From contig NC_018514.1 of the NCBI RefSeq assembly GCF_000292915.1, positions 2,108,001 through 2,172,000 on the forward strand: DNA of 64,000 nucleotides, given 5' to 3'. The notes beneath the pieces are model-generated. The model ran no database searches. It had not been told where the DNA came from and saw nothing but the letters and a program-made list of their open reading frames with translations. Numbering within the stretch: the stretch's first letter is position 1; each line of letters begins with the position of its first letter. A program made the position numbers and the translations under genes. Shown here one piece after another: positions 46,828-56,041 of the stretch. Source of the DNA: Burkholderia cepacia GG4. GTDB lineage: Bacteria; Pseudomonadota; Gammaproteobacteria; Burkholderiales; Burkholderiaceae.

Positions 46828-47994
46828 TTACGCGGACAGCTTCTGCATTTCCGCGTACAGGTCGGCCTTGCCTTCGAAGCCGATGCCCGGCAGGTCCGGC
46901 ATCGTGATGAAGCCGTTGTCGACCTTCACGCCGTCGGGGAAGCCGCCGTACGGCTGGAACAGGTCCGGGTACGACTCGTTGCCGCCGAGGCCGAGGCCGG
47001 CCGCGATGTTGAGCGACATCTGGTGACCGCCGTGCGGGATGCAGCGGCTCGGCGACCAGCCGTGCTGGCGCAGCATGTCCAGCGTGCGCAGATACTCGAC
47101 GAGACCGTAGCTCAACGCGCAATCGAACTGCAGCCAGTCACGGTCGGCACGCATGCCCCCGTAGCGGATCAGGTTGCGCGCATCCTGCATCGAGAACAGG
47201 TCCTCGCCCGTCGCCATCGGCTTGTCGTAGTAGTTGCGCAGCGTCGCCTGCAGCTCGAAATCAAGTGGATCGCCCGGTTCCTCGTACCAGAACAGGTCGT
47301 ATTGCGACAGCGCCTTCGCATATCGGATCGCGGTATCGAGATCGAAGCGGCCGTTGGCGTCGACGGCGAGTTTCTGGCCGTCGCCGAGCACGCTGAGGAT
47401 CGCGTCGATGCGGCGCAGGTCTTCGTCGAGCGACGCGCCGCCGATTTTCTTCTTCACGACCGTGTAGCCGCGGTCGATGTAGCTGCGCATCTCGTCCTTG
47501 AGCTTCTCGTGATCCTGGCCCGGATAGTAGTAGCCGCCCGCCGCATAGACGAAGATCCGGCGGTTCGGCCGGCCGTCGCCGTAGCGGTCCGCCAGCAACT
47601 GGAACAGCGGCTTGCCTTCGATCTTGGCGACCGCGTCCCATACCGCCATGTCGATCGTGCCGATCGCGACCGAACGCTCGCCGTGGCCGCCCGGTTTCTC
47701 GTTGGTGAACATCGTCGCCCAGATCCGGTGCGGGTCGAGGTTGTCGCCCGCATCGTTGACGAGCGAACCGGGGTCGGCCTCGAGAATGCGCGGGATGAAG
47801 CGCTCGCGCATGAGCTTGCCCTGGCCGTAGCGCCCGTTCGAATTGAAGCCGTAACCGACGACCGGCTTGCCGTCGCGGATCACGTCGGTGATCACGGCGA
47901 CGAGGCTCAGCGTCATCTTGCTGAAGTCGATGTAGGCGTTGCGGATCGGGGAACTGATCGGAACGGTTTGTTCGCGAATCTCGACGATTCTCAT
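46828..47994 (-). CDS. tarD: D(-)-tartrate dehydratase
   Basis: 388-residue enolase-superfamily enzyme, nearly colinear with the Bradyrhizobium D-tartrate dehydratase (389 residues) as I recall it. Catalytic KxK is K181/K183, the metal ligands are D212, E238 and E264, and the opposing catalytic base is H321 in CIPHGGHQMS. It converts D-tartrate to oxaloacetate (after enol tautomerisation). Start at ATG 47994 with CAGGAG. Divergent from a LysR gene and followed by dctA, giving regulator-enzyme-transporter. Confidence 0.93.
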   Translation of the reverse strand: MRIVEIREQTVPISSPIRNAYIDFSKMTLSLVAVITDVIRDGKPVVGYGFNSNGRYGQGKLMRERFIPRILEADPGSLVNDAGDNLDPHRIWATMFTNEKPGGHGERSVAIGTIDMAVWDAVAKIEGKPLFQLLADRYGDGRPNRRIFVYAAGGYYYPGQDHEKLKDEMRSYIDRGYTVVKKKIGGASLDEDLRRIDAILSVLGDGQKLAVDANGRFDLDTAIRYAKALSQYDLFWYEEPGDPLDFELQATLRNYYDKPMATGEDLFSMQDARNLIRYGGMRADRDWLQFDCALSYGLVEYLRTLDMLRQHGWSPSRCIPHGGHQMSLNIAAGLGLGGNESYPDLFQPYGGFPDGVKVDNGFITMPDLPGIGFEGKADLYAEMQKLSA

Positions 47995-48123
47995 GCTGGC
48001 GTCTCCTGGACTGACACGTTTTCGGGCTATCTCGATTGCATGCACGCTGCTGCAACGAGATGGAGCATAGTCCGCGGAGCACGCCCTATAATTCACCTTG
48101 ATTCATTTCATTTTTTACTAAAA
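47995..48123. promoter_or_regulatory. Divergent promoter region tarD / LysR
   Basis: 129 bases, AT-rich near 48080-48123. ATTCA occurs twice in direct order (48091 and 48103). No clear sigma-54 box. A LysR binding site is expected here. Confidence 0.4.
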
Positions 48124-49083
48124 GTGAGAACTGATTCAACCTCCGACTTCGAGTTCTTCGTTCAGCTCGCCAAGCTGAAGAGCCTGTCCGGCGCGGCCCG
48201 CTCGCTCGGGATCACGCCTCCCGCGGCAACCAAGCGGCTCGGCATTCTCGAGGACCGGTTCGGCAAGCGGCTGGTCAACCGGACGACCCGCAGCGTCAGC
48301 CTGACGCCGGAAGGCGAGATGTATGCGCGATACGCCACACAGATCCTCGATCAGGTGCGAGAGATGGAGGACGCGATCGCGGGCACGCCCGCGGATCCGC
48401 ACGGGCGGCTACGCATCAATGCGACGCTCGGTTTCGGGCGTACGACCATCGCACCGCTGGTATCGGAATTCGCGAAGCGCTATCCGAACGTCGATGTCCA
48501 GTTCGTGGTCACCGATCGCCCGGTCGACCTCGTCGAAGGCGCCTTCGACATGGCCATCCGGTTCGGCGAGTTGCCGGACCAGCGCTTGCGGGCGCGCCGC
48601 CTGATGAGCAATCGACGGTTCCTGTGTGCATCGCCGAAATATCTCGAGCGCCACGGTGTGCCGCAGTGCAAGGAGGACCTGGCGCATCACCGCTGCATCA
48701 TCCATACGCAGAACGACGATGCGTTCGGCGTGTGGCGCTTCATGCAGGAGGATCACCTGGAAGCGCTGAAGGTCAGCGGCTCGCTGTCCAGCAACGACGG
48801 CGACATCGTGCTGCGCTGGGCGCTGGACGGTCACGGCATCCTGATCCGCTCGGAGTGGGATCTCGCCAAATACATCCAGAGCGGGAGGCTGCGCCTCGTG
48901 CTGCCCGACGTGGTGCTGCCGTCCGCCGACCTGTTCGTCTACTACCCCGGGCAACGCAACGAATCGACGCGCGCGCGCGCATTCATCGATTTTCTGGTCA
49001 AGCACTTCGAAGCACCGTTTGTTCCGGTCGACGTCGGCAAGTCCGCGCCCGAGCGAAAACGGCCCGGTCGCGCGAAGAACTGA
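48124..49083 (+). CDS. LysR-family regulator of the tartrate genes
   Basis: 319 residues from GTG 48124. HTH at about 8-55 (FEFFVQLAKLKSLSGAARSLGITPPAATKRLGILEDRFGKRLV), followed by the effector domain (GRLRINATLGFGRTTIAPLV). Divergent from tarD-dctA, so probably activates them in response to tartrate. The GTG has no strong RBS, and a leaderless or slightly shifted start is possible. Confidence 0.88.
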   Translation: MRTDSTSDFEFFVQLAKLKSLSGAARSLGITPPAATKRLGILEDRFGKRLVNRTTRSVSLTPEGEMYARYATQILDQVREMEDAIAGTPADPHGRLRINATLGFGRTTIAPLVSEFAKRYPNVDVQFVVTDRPVDLVEGAFDMAIRFGELPDQRLRARRLMSNRRFLCASPKYLERHGVPQCKEDLAHHRCIIHTQNDDAFGVWRFMQEDHLEALKVSGSLSSNDGDIVLRWALDGHGILIRSEWDLAKYIQSGRLRLVLPDVVLPSADLFVYYPGQRNESTRARAFIDFLVKHFEAPFVPVDVGKSAPERKRPGRAKN

Positions 49084-49345
49084 CGCCCCGTCGTCCCGCG
49101 GCTCTTCCGGCCGCGGGCAGTCGATGCAGGGACACATCATCACGCGGGCCGCCATGTCTCGGGCGGGGCGGGAAGCCGCTCCCCCAACCGGGCATGAACG
49201 GTGTTCCGCGTCGCGCGCCCCGTACGACTCGCATGCACCCGCCAACCGGTCTACCATAAGCGCTCGTCGCCGTTCGGGCGTGCGCCGGCGCGGCATGCCG
49301 CGTGCGCCTGCCCCTTCCCTCGTTGAACCAGCGCAGGAGGACGTC

Positions 49346-50722
49346 ATGACGCAACACTTCGACGCGATCGTCATCGGCACCGGGCAAGCCGGGCCGCCGC
49401 TCGCCGCGCGCCTCGCGGGCGCCGGCATGAAAGTCGCGATCGTCGAGCGCGGGCGCTTCGGCGGCACCTGCGTGAACACCGGCTGCATTCCGACCAAGAC
49501 GCTGATCGCGAGCGCGTACGCCGCGCAGCTCGCGCGGCGCGCCGCCGAATACGGCGTGGCGGTCGGCCCCGTCAGCGTCGACATGAAAGCCGTGAAGGCG
49601 CGCAAAGACCAGATTTCCGGCCGCTCGAACCACGGCGTCGAGCAATGGGTACGCGGGCTCGCCAACACGACCGTGTTTCAGGGCCATGCCCGCTTCGAGC
49701 GCGCCGACGCGGTGCGCGTCGGCGACGAGCTACTCGAGGCCGGGCGCATCTTCATCAACGTCGGCGGGCGCGCGCAGATTCCACCGATGCCGGGACTCGA
49801 CTCGGTGCCGTACCTGACCAACTCGACGATGATGGACGTCGACTTCCTGCCCGAGCATCTGGTGATCGTCGGCGGCAGCTACGTCGGGCTCGAATTCGGC
49901 CAGATGTACCGCCGCTTCGGCTCGAAGGTCACGATCGTCGAGAAAGGCTCGCGCCTGATCCGTCGCGAGGACGAGGACGTGTCGCAGGCCGTGCGCGAAA
50001 TTCTCGTGAACGAAGGCATCGACGTGCAGCTCGACGCGAACTGCCTGAGCGCGCGGCGCGACGGCGACGGCGTCGTGGTCGGGCTCGACGCCACCGGCGG
50101 CGGCCGCGAAGTCGCGGGCTCGCACCTGCTGATGGCGGTCGGCCGCGTGCCGAACACCGACGACCTCGGGCTCGAGCGGGCCGGCGTCGCGACCGACGCG
50201 CGCGGCTACATCACGGTCGACGACCAGTTGCACACCAGCGTGCCCGGCATCTGGGCGCTGGGCGACTGCAACGGGCGCGGCGCGTTCACGCACACCGCGT
50301 ACAACGACTACGAGATCGTCGCGGCCAACCTGCTCGACAACGATCCGCGCAAGGTGTCCGATCGCATCACCGCCTACGCGATGTACATCGATCCGCCGCT
50401 CGGGCGGGTCGGCATGACGCTCGCGGAAGCGAAGCAGACCGGCCGCCGGCTGCTGGTCGGCACGCGCCCGATGACGCGCGTCGGCCGCGCGGTCGAAAAA
50501 GGCGAGAGCCTGGGTTTCATGAAGGTGATCGTCGACGCGGACAGCCACGCGATTCTCGGCGCGTCGATCCTCGGCGTGACGGGCGACGAGGTCGTGCACG
50601 GGATGCTCGACGTGATGGCCGCAGGCGCGCCCTACACGACGATCAGCCGCGCGATGCACATCCACCCGACCGTGTCGGAGCTGGTGCCGACGCTGCTGCA
50701 GGACCTGCATCCGGTCGAATGA
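49346..50722 (+). CDS. Pyridine nucleotide-disulfide oxidoreductase (class I)
   Basis: 458-residue flavoprotein of the lipoamide dehydrogenase/mercuric reductase family. FAD motif GTGQAG (11-16, slightly off GxGxxG), redox disulfide C42/C47 in GGTCVNTGCIPTKT, second nucleotide motif VGGSYVGLEFG, GDCNGRGAFTHTAYND, and the C-terminal acid-base pair H440/E445 (HPTVSE) of lipoamide-DH types. No 2-oxoacid dehydrogenase or mer genes are near, so it may be a soluble transhydrogenase-like or orphan enzyme. RBS CAGGAGG. Confidence 0.9.
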   Translation: MTQHFDAIVIGTGQAGPPLAARLAGAGMKVAIVERGRFGGTCVNTGCIPTKTLIASAYAAQLARRAAEYGVAVGPVSVDMKAVKARKDQISGRSNHGVEQWVRGLANTTVFQGHARFERADAVRVGDELLEAGRIFINVGGRAQIPPMPGLDSVPYLTNSTMMDVDFLPEHLVIVGGSYVGLEFGQMYRRFGSKVTIVEKGSRLIRREDEDVSQAVREILVNEGIDVQLDANCLSARRDGDGVVVGLDATGGGREVAGSHLLMAVGRVPNTDDLGLERAGVATDARGYITVDDQLHTSVPGIWALGDCNGRGAFTHTAYNDYEIVAANLLDNDPRKVSDRITAYAMYIDPPLGRVGMTLAEAKQTGRRLLVGTRPMTRVGRAVEKGESLGFMKVIVDADSHAILGASILGVTGDEVVHGMLDVMAAGAPYTTISRAMHIHPTVSELVPTLLQDLHPVE

Positions 50723-50837
50723 AGGACGGCGGGCGGGCGCGCATCCCGCGCGTCCGTTCCGTGCGTGCGCCGCCCGCCTCGCACCGGCTTCGGACCGTGT
50801 GCGAAGATGGCTGCTCGCCACGACACCCGGAAGCGCC

Positions 50838-51740
50838 ATGGACCGTCTGCAAACGATGCAGATCTATGTACAGATCGTCGAACGCGGCAACTTCACGCAG
50901 GCCGCCGATGCGTTGCAGCTGCATCGGCCCGCCGTGACCAAGGCCGTGCAGCAGCTCGAACAGGAACTCGGCGTGCGGCTGCTGAACCGCAGCACGCGCC
51001 GCGTCAGCGTGACCGCCGAGGGCGAGGCGTTCCATGCGCGCTGCGTGCAGCTGCTCGGCAGCATCGACGACGCATTCGCGTCGTTCCCGAAGCAGCGCAC
51101 GGTGCCGAAGGGCCGGTTGCGGCTCGATGTCGCCCTCGCGCTCGCGAAGACGGTCGTCATTCCCGCACTGCCCGAATTCCAGCAACGCTATCCGCAGATC
51201 GAGCTCGTGCTCGGCGCGAGCGACCAGCCGGCCGACCTGATCGGCGAAGGCATCGACTGCGTGGTGCGGGTCGGCACGCTGAAGGATTCGAGCATGATCG
51301 CGCGCACGGTCGGCGCGGTGCCGATGGTCACGTGCGCGTCGCCTGCGTATGTCGTCCGCCACGGGCTGCCGCGCACGCTCGACGATCTGCGCGCGCATCG
51401 CGCGGTCAACTTCTTCACGGGCGCCAATCGCAGGGTGCTCGAATGGACCTTCCGGCCGAACGGCGAAATCGTCGCGATGAAGCTCCCGAGCAGCCTCCTC
51501 ACGAACAACTCGGAAGCGCTGCTGTCGTGCGGCCTCGCCGGCCTCGGCATCGTGCACGCGTTGCGGCCCGCGCTGCAGCCGTACATCGACTCGGGCCAGC
51601 TGGTCGAGCTGATGCCCGGCATTCCGGCCGTGCCGAAACCGGTCTCGGTGATGTACCCGAACCGCACGCACCTGCCCGACAAGGTGCGCGTGTTCAGCGA
51701 CTGGCTCACCGACTTGTTCGCGCGCCGTTATCCGGCGTAG
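50838..51740 (+). CDS. LysR-family regulator
   Basis: 300 residues from ATG 50838: HTH MDRLQTMQIYVQIVERGNFTQAADALQLHRPAVTKAVQQLE and a standard effector domain. An upstream in-frame start (50799) would add 13 atypical residues. The next gene, an MDR oxidoreductase, is in the same direction with a perfect 25-base palindrome between, suggesting that it controls that gene. Confidence 0.9.
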   Translation: MDRLQTMQIYVQIVERGNFTQAADALQLHRPAVTKAVQQLEQELGVRLLNRSTRRVSVTAEGEAFHARCVQLLGSIDDAFASFPKQRTVPKGRLRLDVALALAKTVVIPALPEFQQRYPQIELVLGASDQPADLIGEGIDCVVRVGTLKDSSMIARTVGAVPMVTCASPAYVVRHGLPRTLDDLRAHRAVNFFTGANRRVLEWTFRPNGEIVAMKLPSSLLTNNSEALLSCGLAGLGIVHALRPALQPYIDSGQLVELMPGIPAVPKPVSVMYPNRTHLPDKVRVFSDWLTDLFARRYPA

Positions 51741-51760
51741 CGCACGTTCACATCCGCGGC

Positions 51761-51785
51761 GATTGTTATTCGACGAATAACAATC
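51761..51785. promoter_or_regulatory. Perfect 25-base palindrome, candidate LysR operator
   Basis: Arms GATTGTTATTCG (51761-51772) and CGAATAACAATC (51774-51785) around one A. It contains the LysR T-N11-A pattern (TATTCGACGAATA), is strikingly AT-rich for this genome, and lies 85 bases before the MDR gene. A terminator role is less likely because there is no U-run and the loop is a single base. Confidence 0.65.
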
Positions 51786-51869
51786 AGTGACGCCGTCGCG
51801 CGTTTATCCGGCACGGGCCGCCGCCTACAGTTCTCCTTCATCAACACCCGTTCATCGAAGGAGTCATCC

Positions 51870-52859
51870 ATGTCCCGTATCGTTCGTTTCCATCGTATCG
51901 GCGGCCCCGACGTGCTGCAGATCGACACCGTCGACGTGCCCGCGCCCGGACCCGGCGAAGTACAGCTGCGCGTGAAGGCGATCGGCATCAATCGCGCGGA
52001 AGTCATGTACCGCAGCGGCGAATACACGATCCAGCCGCGCTTTCCCGCGTCGCTCGGCTACGAGGCGTCGGGCGTCGTCGCCTCGGTCGGGCCGGACGTG
52101 ACCGCCTTCGCCGCGGGCGACGCGGTGAGCGTCGTGCCGGCGTTCTCGTTCGCCGACTACGGGATGTACGGCGACGTGGTCAACGTGCCCGTGCATGCGC
52201 TCGTCCGCCACCCGGGGAACCTGTCGTTCGAGGAAGCCGCCGCGACGTGGATGATGTTCGTCACGGCCTGGGGCGCGCTGATCGAACTCGGCGGGCTCGA
52301 GCGCGGCGACGCGGTGCTGATCGGCGCAGCATCGAGCAGCGTCGGGCTCGCGGCGATCCAGGTCGCGAACCGGGTCGGCGCGGTGCCGATCGCGCTGACG
52401 CGCAGCGAATCGAAGCGCCAGGCGCTGCTCGACGCCGGTGCCGCGCACGTGATCGCCGGCAGCCCCGCGGATCTGCCGCAGCAGGTGGCCGAGCTGACCG
52501 GCGGCATCGGCGCGCGCATCGCGTTCGATCCGGTCGGCGGCCCCGACGCGGCGAACCTGCTGCGCGCGCTGCGCACGAACGGCACGTTCTTCCAGTACGG
52601 CGCGCTCGACCCGCGCGACATCCCGGTCCCGGTGATGGACCTGCTCGCGCGCCACCTGACGCTGCGCGGCTATGAACTGTTCGAGATCACGGGCGACGCG
52701 CAGCGCCTCGAACGCGCGAAGCGCTTCATCGTCGACGGGCTCGCGGCCGGCGCGCTGAAGCCGTCGATCGATCGCACCTTCGCGTTCGACGACATCGCGG
52801 AAGCCCATCGGTACATGGAAGCCGGCGCGCAGGTCGGCAAGATCGTCGTGACCGTCTGA
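51870..52859 (+). CDS. Zinc-independent MDR alcohol dehydrogenase / quinone oxidoreductase
   Basis: 329 residues of the medium-chain dehydrogenase superfamily. GroES-like N-terminus (PGPGEVQLRVKAIGINRAEVMYRSGEY), nucleotide motif around VLIGAASSSVGLAAIQVA, and the FDPVGGPD segment. The Cys/His/Cys zinc ligands of classical ADHs are missing, so it is of the quinone-oxidoreductase type and should use NADPH. RBS AAGGAG. Probably controlled by the LysR just upstream. Confidence 0.88.
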   Translation: MSRIVRFHRIGGPDVLQIDTVDVPAPGPGEVQLRVKAIGINRAEVMYRSGEYTIQPRFPASLGYEASGVVASVGPDVTAFAAGDAVSVVPAFSFADYGMYGDVVNVPVHALVRHPGNLSFEEAAATWMMFVTAWGALIELGGLERGDAVLIGAASSSVGLAAIQVANRVGAVPIALTRSESKRQALLDAGAAHVIAGSPADLPQQVAELTGGIGARIAFDPVGGPDAANLLRALRTNGTFFQYGALDPRDIPVPVMDLLARHLTLRGYELFEITGDAQRLERAKRFIVDGLAAGALKPSIDRTFAFDDIAEAHRYMEAGAQVGKIVVTV

Positions 52860-52860
52860 G

Positions 52861-52881
52861 CGGCACGGGCGCGGCGTGCCG
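52861..52881 (+). terminator. Hairpin after the MDR gene
   Basis: CGGCACG and CGTGCCG, 7-base arms with a 7-base loop immediately after the stop codon; no U-run. Confidence 0.4.
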
Positions 52882-53193
52882 GATGAAAACGGCGACAAGC
52901 CGCGCCGACTCCGGCGCATTCGAGATACCGCAACCGGTCGGGCGACGCACGCATGCGTTCGCTCGTTGCCGGCGCGCCCCTCCTCCGCGCAACATCGCGC
53001 ACCGGCCGACGCGCCCGCCGGCGCCGCACCGCCCGCCCCGGCAGCCGCGCCCATCCGGCCCCATCACGCCGCGCCGCCCCATCGCATTCCGCACTGATAC
53101 CCAGTCGAATATTTAATTTTCAACTGGACAAGCACGCCTTTACCCTTTCGGCATCGCATCACCGGGCCACCGGCCCTCCCCTGGAGCACTCCG
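52882..53193. other. Intergenic region upstream of the CynX-like gene
   Basis: About 310 bases, very GC-rich except an AT-rich island at 53107-53125 (ATATTTAATTTTCAA) that probably holds the promoter of the transporter gene. Nothing else recognised. Confidence 0.35.
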
Positions 53194-54423
53194 ATGACCG
53201 ACCCCGGCACCGCGCAAGCCGTTCCCCGCCCGCACGCGGCTTCCGTGGCCTATGGCGCGCTCGCGCTGCTCGTGCTGGCCGGCCTCAACCTGCGCCCGTT
53301 CCTGACCGCGTTCGGCCCCGTGCTCGACCTCGTGCGCGCCGACACGGGCCTCGGCTTTCGGGCGGCCGCGCTGCTGACCACGCTGCCGTTCGTGCTGATG
53401 GGCGTCGTCGCCGGCATCGGCGTCGGACTCGCGCGGCGCATCGGCGAGCAGCGCGCGCTGAGCACCGCGCTGGCGCTGATTGCCGCGGGTTGCACCGCGC
53501 GCCTGTGGACCGGCAGCAGCACCGGCCTGGTCGTCACGGCGATCGTCGCGGGCGCGGGCGTCGCGGTGGTCCAGTCGCTCGCGCCCGGCCTCGCGAAACG
53601 CTGGTTCGTCGGCCGGCTGCCGCTCGCGATGGGCCTCTATTCGGCCGCGCTGGTCGGCGGCGGCGCGTTCGGCGCGGTCGCGAGCCCGTGGCTCGCCGCG
53701 CATGGCGGCTGGCGTCTGTCGCTGTCGGTGTGGGCCCTGCCCGCGCTCGTCACGCTCGCTCTGTGGCGGGCGAAGGCGCCGCGCGACACCGTGCAGGCGG
53801 CAGCAGCAGCGGCGCCCGTCAGCGCGTTCGTGCGGATTCCGCGCGCATGGCAGCTCGCGCTGTTCTTCGGCCTCAGCAACAGCGGCTACGCGAGCCTCGT
53901 CGCGTGGCTGGCCGCGTTCTATCGCAGCGTCGGCATGAGCCCGCAGGCAAGCGGCAACCTGCTCGCGTGGATGGCGTTGTTCCAGGCGGTAGGCGCGCTC
54001 GCGATGCCGTTGCTCGCGAAGCGTTCGCACGATCGCCGCCCGGTGCTGTGGCTCACGCTCGCGCTGCAGGCGGCCGGCTTCGTCGGCTTCGCGACGATGC
54101 CCGCGCTCGCACCGTGGATGTGGGTCGCGAGCGTCGGCCTCGGGCTCGGCGGCTTCTTCTCGATGAGCCTGATCGTCACGCTCGACCACCTGCCCGATGC
54201 GCGGCTCGCGGGCGCGCTCGCCGCGTTCGTGCAAGGCGTCGGCTTCCTGACCGTCGCGGCAAGCCCCTGGCTGATCGGCTGGCTGCGCGACGCGGGCGGC
54301 GGCTTCGCGATCGCGTGGTGGATGCATATCGGCGTGATCGCGTCGATGGCCGCGTTGAACGCCGCGTTCTCCCCCGCCAGCTATCGGCGCAGCATGGCGC
54401 GCCTCACCGGCGCCGCGCACTGA
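53194..54423 (+). CDS. MFS transporter, CynX/NimT family
   Basis: 409 residues with about 12 TM helices. The N-terminal LAGLNLRPFLTAFGPVLDLVR is the marker of the CynX/NimT (cyanate/2-nitroimidazole) subfamily. No cyanase or carbonic anhydrase gene lies nearby, so cyanate is not implied. RBS CTGGAG. Followed by a strong hairpin and an amino-acid-binding protein gene. Confidence 0.88.
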   Translation: MTDPGTAQAVPRPHAASVAYGALALLVLAGLNLRPFLTAFGPVLDLVRADTGLGFRAAALLTTLPFVLMGVVAGIGVGLARRIGEQRALSTALALIAAGCTARLWTGSSTGLVVTAIVAGAGVAVVQSLAPGLAKRWFVGRLPLAMGLYSAALVGGGAFGAVASPWLAAHGGWRLSLSVWALPALVTLALWRAKAPRDTVQAAAAAAPVSAFVRIPRAWQLALFFGLSNSGYASLVAWLAAFYRSVGMSPQASGNLLAWMALFQAVGALAMPLLAKRSHDRRPVLWLTLALQAAGFVGFATMPALAPWMWVASVGLGLGGFFSMSLIVTLDHLPDARLAGALAAFVQGVGFLTVAASPWLIGWLRDAGGGFAIAWWMHIGVIASMAALNAAFSPASYRRSMARLTGAAH

Positions 54424-54440
54424 ACCGGATTCCCTGATCA

Positions 54441-54472
54441 GGACGGCCGCCGGCATCGTCCGGCGACCGTCC
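54441..54472 (+). terminator. Hairpin after the CynX-like gene
   Basis: 13-base stem with one mismatch (GGACGGCCGCCGG with CCGGCGACCGTCC), loop of six, 18 bases after the stop. No U-run. Confidence 0.55.
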
Positions 54473-54565
54473 AGCCGCCCGCGCATGGCCGGGCGCGGGC
54501 CGTCACGCCCACCGGCCGCACGTTCGCTTCACCACAAACAACATCAATCGGTAATGGAGACAATC

Positions 54566-55336
54566 ATGAAAAAACTCGTCATCGCCGTCGCGCTCGCGCT
54601 GACGGCAGGCGCCGCTGCCGCGAAAGATCCGGCGGTCCTGCGCCTCGGCGTCGATCCCAGCTACGCGCCGTTCGAATCGCTCGCGCCGGACGGCAAGCTC
54701 GTCGGCTTCGACATCGATCTCGGCAACGCGATCTGCGAACGCATGAAGGTGCGCTGCGTGTGGGTCGAGAACGCATTCGACGGGATGATCCCGGCGCTGA
54801 AGGCGCGCAAGTTCGACGGCGTGCTGTCGTCGATGAGCGTGACCGAGAAGCGCCTCACGCAGATCGCGTTCACGGACAAGATCAACAACGTGCCGCCGCG
54901 CCTCGTCGCGCGGCGCGGCTCGAACCTGCAGCCGACGGCCGAGTCGCTCGCCGGCAAGAGCGTCGGCGTCGAGCAGGGGTCGACGCAGGAAACCTATGCG
55001 CGCACGTACTGGGAACCGAAAGGTGTGATCGTGCGCACGTACCAGACCCAGGATCTCGTCTATCAGGATTTGATTTCCGGTCGCCTCGACGCATCGCTGC
55101 AGTCGTCGGTGCAGGCCGATCTCGGGTTCCTGAAGACCGCGAAGGGCGCGAACTTCGAATTCGCGGGGCCGGCGCTGCATGATCCGAAGACGCTTGGCGT
55201 CGGCTCGGCGATCGGCATGCGCAAGGACGACGACGCGCTCCGTACGCAGATCAACCAGGCGCTCGCGAGCCTGATTCAGGACGGGACGTATCAGCGGATC
55301 GCAAAGAAGTATTTCTCGTTCGATATCTATAACTGA
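54566..55336 (+). CDS. Periplasmic amino-acid-binding protein (ABC, SBP family 3)
   Basis: 256 residues: signal peptide MKKLVIAVALALTAGAAAA, then LRLGVDPSYAPFESLAPDGKLVGFDIDLGNAIC, the opening of lysine/arginine/ornithine/histidine-binding proteins, and FDGVLSSMSVTEKR. Captures a polar or basic amino acid for an ABC importer. No permease or ATPase gene is adjacent, so it is an orphan that shares a transporter elsewhere. RBS TGGAGA; longer in-frame start rejected. Confidence 0.9.
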   Translation: MKKLVIAVALALTAGAAAAKDPAVLRLGVDPSYAPFESLAPDGKLVGFDIDLGNAICERMKVRCVWVENAFDGMIPALKARKFDGVLSSMSVTEKRLTQIAFTDKINNVPPRLVARRGSNLQPTAESLAGKSVGVEQGSTQETYARTYWEPKGVIVRTYQTQDLVYQDLISGRLDASLQSSVQADLGFLKTAKGANFEFAGPALHDPKTLGVGSAIGMRKDDDALRTQINQALASLIQDGTYQRIAKKYFSFDIYN

Positions 55337-55357
55337 CGGACGGACGCGGCGGCCGCG

Positions 55358-55387
55358 GCGGGTGGCGGGTGGCGGGTGGCGGGTGGA
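55358..55387. repeat. Four seven-base repeats (GGCGGGT type)
   Basis: GCGGGTG repeated four times head to tail in the gap after the binding-protein gene. Non-coding; a local slippage-type expansion. Confidence 0.7.
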
Positions 55388-55500
55388 AAATGCGTGCACC
55401 GAAACGGGCGTCGTCGGTATGTCGGTATATATGCGCATCCACAACGTGAGCGCGTTCGATTATGTTGACCGAAGCCGGCCGACTTCCGGGTTCGAAGAAC

Positions 55501-56019
55501 ATGCCACCTCTTGTCCGTTCATTGCTCGGCTGGCTGATCGTCGCGTCATTGATGCTCGGCGTTGCCGGCTGCGACAAAACGATCGATACGCTGCCGATCG
55601 CATCGGCCAACGGATACCGGCATGGGCAACCGGTACCGTTGAACCGGCAACAGCTCCTCGTTCTGGCGCAGTGGATCGACGCGCGTCGTAGCGGCTGGCG
55701 CGGCCTCATGGAAACGCCACCCGTGCCGTCCATCGGCATCACCATCACCTACACGGACGGCCGTTACGGTTCGTTCGAGATCTGGCAAGACGTACACAGT
55801 GGTGGCGGCGTCGTCTATCGCTACATCTACGATCGCACCCCGGGAGCCAAACCCGTGCTGCCCTTGGAACGACGCTTGTCCGAGCAGGACATCCTGGCGT
55901 TTCGTGCCATTACCGCCCACCTCGGCGAATCGCCGCATTGCCCGCTACCTTGGTGCCGGCAAGCGAGCGCTCCCCGCCTTTTGCGGACACCGCGCGCCCG
56001 GAGGACAATACCTGCGTGA
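55501..56019 (+). CDS. Hypothetical lipoprotein
   Basis: 172 residues starting MPPLVRSLLGWLIVASLM with lipobox VAGC (Cys 24). The mature part has ITITYTDGRYGSFEIWQ and RYIYDRTPGAKPVLPLE and looks like a compact beta-rich domain. The last 35 residues (LPWCRQASAPRLLRTPRARR) are low-quality and may reflect a lost stop or frameshift. An ATG at 55462 in frame is an alternative start but would precede the signal. Function unknown. Confidence 0.6.
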   Translation: MPPLVRSLLGWLIVASLMLGVAGCDKTIDTLPIASANGYRHGQPVPLNRQQLLVLAQWIDARRSGWRGLMETPPVPSIGITITYTDGRYGSFEIWQDVHSGGGVVYRYIYDRTPGAKPVLPLERRLSEQDILAFRAITAHLGESPHCPLPWCRQASAPRLLRTPRARRTIPA

Positions 56020-56041
56020 CCCTCTCGCGAGGTTGCGCAAC

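Noticed and set aside
53194..54423. Cyanate detoxification locus
   Set aside because: CynX-like transporter only; no cyanase or carbonic anhydrase gene is in the window.
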